8,299 nucleotides of DNA from Caldifarciminota bacterium (GTDB lineage: Bacteria; Hydrothermota; Tepidihabitantia; Tepidihabitantales; CAIPLT01), in the NCBI GenBank assembly GCA_025061975.1, contig JANXBB010000035.1, forward strand, positions 1-8,299. Direction: 5' to 3'. Both the position numbers and the translations under genes were made by a program. The notes below the pieces were generated by a model. That model searched no databases and was not told the origin of the DNA. It worked only from the letters and a program-made list of their open reading frames with translations. Shown here in pieces: positions 4,391 through 8,299 of the stretch (its first letter is position 1; the number at the start of each line of letters is the position of its first letter).

Positions 4391-6292
4391 ATGCTTTTAT
4401 TGTATGTGGTCTTGTTGCCTTTTTTTGTAGGGTTAATTTTACTTTTATATCCTAAAAAAGAGTTCCCCTCGTATAAAAATCCTTTTTATTTTCTAACCCT
4501 TGCGACAACTTTTTTAGGTTTTATTATCAGTATTGTAATTTTAACATTTAATGAATTACACTACTATTTGCCAATTGTTTCTAATTATAGCTGGCCCGGC
4601 CCAGAACTTTCCTTAAATTTGGTAGCAACAAAATTTTCAGCTTTGTTTCTTTTAGGAGTAAATCTCTTTGGACTTTTAGTTACAAGTTTTTCTTATATTT
4701 ACAAGGCGAAGATTTACTTTACATTACTTTTATGGACAATCAGCGCCTCATCATTAGCTGTGCTTGCTGATAATCTATTTATGCTATTTCTTGCTTGGGG
4801 CGCTATAGCAATTTTACTATATTTTCTGATCTTACAAGGTGGCTCTAAAGCAGCACCGGCTGCTTATAAAACTTTAGTTATGGTAGGGGGCTCTGATGCT
4901 TTAATGCTTGTCGGTGCAGGAATTCTTTATTATCTGACAAAAACTCTTAATATGAGCCAAATTGCACTTTTGCCCCATACCCCACTTGAGATTTTAGCAT
5001 TTATTGTGCTTCTAATTGGCGCTTTAACTAAAGCAGGTGCAGTGCCATTTCATACATGGATACCTGATAGTGCTGAAGTTGCGCCAATTTCGGTTATGGC
5101 GTTGCTTCCGGCTTCGTTAGATAAAATTTTAGGCATTTATCTTTTAACTCGTATTACCCACGACTTGTTTCATATTGCTCCGGCATCCGGACTTTCAATT
5201 TTAGTCATGGCAATTGGCGCTTTGACTGTAATCATTGGTGTTTCTATGGCTCTGGTTCAAAAAGACTTAATAAAGCTTTTAAGTTATCATGCAATCTCTC
5301 AGGTTGGTTATATGGTCTTAGGTTTAGGAACTGCTTTGTCCATTGGTGTTGTTGGAGCAATCTTTCATATGTTTAACAACACCTTATACAAAACTTGTCT
5401 TTTCTTCTGCGGCGGTGCAGTTGCTTACCGAACCGGAACGACCAAATTAGAAAAACTCGGCGGTCTTATAAATTATATGCCCCTTACTTTTATTAGTGCG
5501 CTAATCTCTGCTTTAGCAATCTCAGGAATTCCCCCATTTAACGGTTATGCTTCAAAATGGCTTTTGTATCAATCAGAAATTTTGGTGAGCAATATCAATC
5601 GGGTAAATGTCATCTTTCTGATTTTAGCAATGTTTGGAAGTGTTTTAACTTTAGCATCGTTTTTAAAAGTGCTCCATTCTGTATTTTTAGGTTCCAAACC
5701 TACAGAACTTCCGAAAATAAAAGAAGCCGGTTGGGGCATCACTATTCCAATGTTAATCCTTGCAGCACTGTGTGTCTTTTTAGGAGTTTATCCTTCAGTA
5801 ATGATTAATTATTTAGCGCACGCAATCTATGGTGTCAATATAAGCTATCCGGGATTTTATACTCCAGGACTTTTAGTGGTGCTTATTACTCTAGGGATTA
5901 TTTTAGGATTTATTATCTTTAGTGTAGCACGCCTCTTAAAACCACGCGAAAGCGAAGCTTTTATTGGTGGTGAAGTCTTATCGGAAAGTCCTAAAGTTAC
6001 TTTAACATTTAACCGCACCCAAGTAACTCTTAAAACGCTAAATCCTAATGAAGTTCATTATCCGGGCACTTACTTTTATGACGGAATAAAAAAGATATCT
6101 CTTATTAAAGAGACATACGATTTAGCCGGCAAAAAATATTTTGATTTATATGAAGAGCTAAAAAAAGCTCTCTTGGTCATAATTGCAGGCTTAAGAAAAA
6201 TTCACTCCGGACTACTTCAGACTTATTTAGGATGGCTCTTTTTAGGAATGCTTGCAATTATTGTGGCGTTTTTAGTAGCAATTTTTAAGTAA
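4391..6292 (+). CDS. NuoL/HyfB-like antiporter subunit with C-terminal helix extension
   Basis: A membrane protein of 633 residues, about the size of NuoL, in the same family as its upstream neighbour. The core keeps Lys213 in T-K-A-G-A-V-P-F-H-T-W-I-P-D (TM7), Lys245 (TM8), His326/Lys334, and Lys389 after P-P-F-N-G-Y-A-S (TM12). The TM5 position that is W-E in NuoL reads W-G (Trp136-Gly137), so the usual key glutamate is missing. After the core, residues 518-595 are soluble, with F-I-G-G-E (524-528) and Y-F-Y-D-G-I (561-566), followed by an amphipathic stretch and a last membrane segment (about 612-631). This matches the lateral-helix arrangement of NuoL and hydrogenase HyfB/HycC/EchA-like subunits. 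Shine-Dalgarno AGGAGGAG overlaps the stop of the previous gene. A paired role with that gene is likely; the partner module is not visible. Confidence 0.87.
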   Translation: MLLLYVVLLPFFVGLILLLYPKKEFPSYKNPFYFLTLATTFLGFIISIVILTFNELHYYLPIVSNYSWPGPELSLNLVATKFSALFLLGVNLFGLLVTSFSYIYKAKIYFTLLLWTISASSLAVLADNLFMLFLAWGAIAILLYFLILQGGSKAAPAAYKTLVMVGGSDALMLVGAGILYYLTKTLNMSQIALLPHTPLEILAFIVLLIGALTKAGAVPFHTWIPDSAEVAPISVMALLPASLDKILGIYLLTRITHDLFHIAPASGLSILVMAIGALTVIIGVSMALVQKDLIKLLSYHAISQVGYMVLGLGTALSIGVVGAIFHMFNNTLYKTCLFFCGGAVAYRTGTTKLEKLGGLINYMPLTFISALISALAISGIPPFNGYASKWLLYQSEILVSNINRVNVIFLILAMFGSVLTLASFLKVLHSVFLGSKPTELPKIKEAGWGITIPMLILAALCVFLGVYPSVMINYLAHAIYGVNISYPGFYTPGLLVVLITLGIILGFIIFSVARLLKPRESEAFIGGEVLSESPKVTLTFNRTQVTLKTLNPNEVHYPGTYFYDGIKKISLIKETYDLAGKKYFDLYEELKKALLVIIAGLRKIHSGLLQTYLGWLFLGMLAIIVAFLVAIFK

Positions 6293-6307
6293 AGTTCCTT
6301 AAGTTTA

Positions 6308-6336
6308 TTGACTTCGGCTATAAGAGTAATTACAAT
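6308..6336 (+). promoter_or_regulatory. Promoter immediately upstream of smpB
   Basis: TTGACT (6308-6313), a 17-base spacer and TACAAT (6331-6336). The -10 box ends nine bases before the smpB ATG, so transcription would begin at about 6343-6346, essentially at the start codon. It separates the smpB-amidase-murI group from the antiporter genes, although read-through from upstream remains possible because no terminator is evident at 6293-6307. Confidence 0.6.
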
Positions 6337-6345
6337 ACTTTTATT

Positions 6346-6798
6346 ATGAAAATAGTTGCTACTAATCGGAAAGCTTATCACGACTACGAGATTTACGAAA
6401 CTTATACTGCGGGAATAGAGCTTTTAGGCACTGAGGTTAAATCGGCACGTGCCGGCCATGTCTCGTTAGATGGAGGTTATGCAACAGTTGATCACGGAGA
6501 AGTTTTTCTGCACGATATCAATATTGCTCCTTATACTCAAGCCAGTGTTTTTAATCATGATCCGAAACGTAAAAGAAAACTTCTTTTAAGAAAGCAAGAA
6601 ATCAAACGCCTCTACGGAAAAGTTCGAGAACGGGGCTTTACTTTAATCCCGTTAAAGTTTTTCTTTTCTGATCGAGGTTTCGCTAAAATTGAACTTGCCT
6701 TGGCGAAAGGTAAAAAATTAATTGATAAACGTGAAGAATTAAAACGTCGTGCAATACAACGCCAAGAGCGAATTGAAGCTAAACGTCGGAGGTTCTAA
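6346..6798 (+). CDS. smpB: SsrA-binding protein (tmRNA partner)
   Basis: Binds the tRNA-like domain of tmRNA and brings it to stalled ribosomes for trans-translation. The 150-residue length is normal. Landmarks include N-R-K-A (7-10), the T-G/G-T-E-V-K-S core (28-33), N-H-D-P-K-R-K-R-K-L-L-L (70-81), E-R-G-F-T-L-I-P-L-K (95-104), and K-G-K-K-L-I-D-K-R-E-E-L-K-R-R (121-135), leading into the basic C-terminal tail that enters the mRNA channel. The ATG is the family's expected start, but no Shine-Dalgarno precedes it; together with the promoter nine bases away this suggests a leaderless transcript. The amidase begins one base after the stop. The tmRNA gene itself is not in the window. Confidence 0.96.
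   Translation: MKIVATNRKAYHDYEIYETYTAGIELLGTEVKSARAGHVSLDGGYATVDHGEVFLHDINIAPYTQASVFNHDPKRKRKLLLRKQEIKRLYGKVRERGFTLIPLKFFFSDRGFAKIELALAKGKKLIDKREELKRRAIQRQERIEAKRRRF
6788..6792 (+). promoter_or_regulatory. Ribosome binding site fixing a TTG start for the amidase
   Basis: GGAGG at the very end of smpB sits seven bases before TTG at 6800, and the signal peptide begins directly at that codon. The in-frame ATG at 6749 lies deep in smpB, has no comparable site and would add 17 polar residues before the signal peptide. Confidence 0.7.
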
Positions 6799-6799
6799 C

Positions 6800-7855
6800 T
6801 TGAACTTAAATCGAGCAAGTTTAATAACTTTTAGTATTGTAATTTTATTATGCGCTCTTAATGCAACTCCTGCGCTAACCGAAGCGAAAATTGTCGCTTT
6901 AAAAGATACAACGATTATCCAATTTGAGTCTGCAGGCACACTAAGACCAAAGCTTGTCTCCTCTTCACCAACCGAATTTAAACTCAATATCAACTGTCAA
7001 TTAAGTAACCTTGAGCTTAGTCCTAAAGGACTTATAAAAGACATTAAAGCACAAAAAGACAGTGTTCAGACTACATTAACTTTCTTTTTAAAAAAACCTT
7101 GTAATTGGTATGCCCGAAGCACACCTTCGGGTTATGAGGTCTGTATTTTTCCACAAAATGTCACAAAGATTAAAACTATTGTGCTTGATCCCGGACACGG
7201 CGGCATTGATCCAGGAGCAATAAGTAAATCGGGCATAAAAGAGAAAAACGTCAATTTGGCGATCGCAAAACTCCTAAAGAAAAAATTAGAAAAAGCCGGT
7301 CTTAAAGTCTTTATGACGCGCGACCAAGACGAATTTGTACCATTGGCTTTAAGAACTCAGTTTGCTAATAACAAAAATGCTGACCTTTTTATTTCGCTTC
7401 ATTGTAATGCTTCAGCAAGCAATAAATATGCCAGTGGCTTTGAAACTTATTTTCTTTCGGAAGCTCGAACTGACTTAGAACGAGCAGCACTTATGCGAGA
7501 AAACGAAGCACTAAAGTACGAAAAAGACAAGAAAAATTTAGATGCGGATTTAGATTTGGTTTTAGCTGATCTACTTCAAACTGAACAATTAAAAGAGTCT
7601 TATAATTTAGCCCTGGCAATTCAGACCGCAGCAGTAAATATTTTAAAAGACACTGACCGAGGTGTAAAACAAGCTGGATTTTATGTACTCCGTGGATGCT
7701 TTATGCCTGCGGTGTTAGTTGAGTGTGGTTTTCTTTCCAATCGAGTTCAAGCACGGCAACTTAATGACCCTAAATATCAAAATAAGATTGCTGAAGCTAT
7801 TTACCAGGGAATTATTAATTACATAAAAGATTATGAATCCCGTTACGGACTTTAG
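6800..7855 (+). CDS. N-acetylmuramoyl-L-alanine amidase (Amidase_3) with AMIN-like N-terminal domain
   Basis: A zinc enzyme that cuts the bond between N-acetylmuramic acid and L-alanine in peptidoglycan, acting outside the cytoplasmic membrane. With the TTG start it has 351 residues: a signal peptide (about 1-28), a beta-rich region (about 30-120) like AMIN targeting domains, then the Amidase_3 domain (about 125-348). Expected active-site residues are all present: His133 in D-P-G-H-G-G, Glu148 in I-K-E-K-N, His201 in S-L-H-C-N-A, and Glu308 in V-L-V-E-C-G-F-L-S-N. A charged helical insert (about 222-265) separates the second His from the C-terminal part, as in AmiA/B/C-type enzymes, where such a helix is autoinhibitory. 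It lies one base after smpB and overlaps murI by 23 bases. It could be a cell-division or sporulation-type amidase; the exact subgroup is not decided. Confidence 0.9.
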   Translation: MNLNRASLITFSIVILLCALNATPALTEAKIVALKDTTIIQFESAGTLRPKLVSSSPTEFKLNINCQLSNLELSPKGLIKDIKAQKDSVQTTLTFFLKKPCNWYARSTPSGYEVCIFPQNVTKIKTIVLDPGHGGIDPGAISKSGIKEKNVNLAIAKLLKKKLEKAGLKVFMTRDQDEFVPLALRTQFANNKNADLFISLHCNASASNKYASGFETYFLSEARTDLERAALMRENEALKYEKDKKNLDADLDLVLADLLQTEQLKESYNLALAIQTAAVNILKDTDRGVKQAGFYVLRGCFMPAVLVECGFLSNRVQARQLNDPKYQNKIAEAIYQGIINYIKDYESRYGL

Positions 7856-8299
7856 ACAGTTAGCTATTGGTGTTTTTGACTCCGGATTAGGGGGACTTTC
7901 GGTTGTTAAAGAGCTACGCAAAGTCTTGCCCCATGAAGATATCATCTATTTTGGAGATACCGCACGCCTGCCTTACGGTTCTAAGTCTCCGGACACTATT
8001 CGCAAATTCTCCAAAGAAAATACCCGGTTTCTTTTAGATCGGGGAGTAAAAATAGTAGTTGTTGCTTGCCATTCAGCTTCCTCGGTTGCACTTTCTGACT
8101 TGGAGCGAGAATTTTCTTTACCAATTATTGGGGTACTTTATCCTGCAGCAAGCTCGGCAGTCAAAAAGACTCGCAATAAAAAAATTGGAGTAATTGGAAC
8201 TCATCTCACAATAGAAACCGGCACTTATGAAAAAATTATAAAAAGTCTTGATGCCCAAGTTGAAATTATTGCGAAGCCAGCACCGCTTCTTGTCCCGCT
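7833..8299 (+). CDS. murI: Glutamate racemase (partial, C-terminus beyond right edge)
   Basis: Converts L- to D-glutamate for peptidoglycan. The first 155 residues are present. Landmarks are G-V-F-D-S-G-L-G-G-L-S-V (13-24, with catalytic-region Asp16 and Ser17), Y-F-G-D-T-A-R-L-P-Y-G (39-49), V-V-A-C-H-S-A-S-S with catalytic Cys79 (77-84), I-I-G-V (98-101) and K-I-G-V-I-G-T (117-123). The second catalytic cysteine expected near residue 185 lies outside the window. The usual A-C-N-T/S-A motif reads A-C-H-S-A here: the conserved Asn is His80. The ATG overlaps the end of the amidase gene by 23 bases and has only a weak A-rich upstream site, so translation is probably coupled. The pairing with an amidase is coherent with cell-wall metabolism. 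Confidence 0.94.
   Translation, partial: MNPVTDFRQLAIGVFDSGLGGLSVVKELRKVLPHEDIIYFGDTARLPYGSKSPDTIRKFSKENTRFLLDRGVKIVVVACHSASSVALSDLEREFSLPIIGVLYPAASSAVKKTRNKKIGVIGTHLTIETGTYEKIIKSLDAQVEIIAKPAPLLVP

Noticed and set aside
5557..5808. Plus-strand frame inside the second antiporter gene
   Set aside because: It is an out-of-frame shadow of the real gene with no independent support.
6739..6993. Minus-strand frame across the smpB/amidase junction
   Set aside because: Antisense to two recognisable genes, with no features of its own.
7715..7945. Minus-strand frame across the amidase/murI junction
   Set aside because: Antisense to the conserved amidase C-terminus and the murI N-terminus.

Overview
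The window looks like chromosomal DNA of a low-GC bacterium (coding DNA roughly one third to two fifths GC by hand count of sampled lines). Spacers are short, Shine-Dalgarno sites are strong, and the promoters are of TTGACA/TATAAT type. Two things fit a poorly characterised, mostly uncultivated lineage: a secreted FG-GAP-like protein with D-x-N-N-D-G-x-x-E repeats, and housekeeping genes run together with complex-I/Mrp-type antiporter subunits. Candidate phylum WOR-3 (Stahlbacteria) or a relative is my guess from general resemblance, not a demonstrated placement.

Layout. Bases 1-1071 (minus strand) hold the N-terminal 357 codons of a secreted beta-propeller-type protein that runs off the left edge. 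Its consensus promoter lies at 1419-1446, giving a leader of about 340 nt that is rich in hairpins and more GC-rich than its surroundings. Bases 1447-1854 are an AT-rich divergent spacer with no convincing gene. From a second consensus promoter (1855-1882), a rightward gene row begins: fabD, a MrpD/NuoN-like antiporter subunit and a NuoL/HyfB-like antiporter subunit. After a 53-base gap holding a third promoter, smpB, an N-acetylmuramoyl-L-alanine amidase and murI (cut by the right edge) follow with almost no spacing.

How the genes fit together. FabD feeds malonyl-ACP to fatty acid synthesis. The two membrane proteins are proton/cation-translocating modules related to complex I, Mrp antiporters and group 4 hydrogenases, but no partner subunit gene lies beside them here. 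SmpB is the tmRNA partner in ribosome rescue. The amidase and MurI act on peptidoglycan (cleavage and D-glutamate supply). The rightward block is mostly ordinary housekeeping.

The least explained parts are four: the structured leader of the secreted protein (with mutually exclusive stems and an overlapping upstream reading frame), the repeat-bearing divergent spacer, the apparently leaderless smpB transcript, and the orphan antiporter pair, one member of which lacks the usual TM5 glutamate. I did not find a CRISPR array, insertion sequence, phage gene, tRNA or rRNA.
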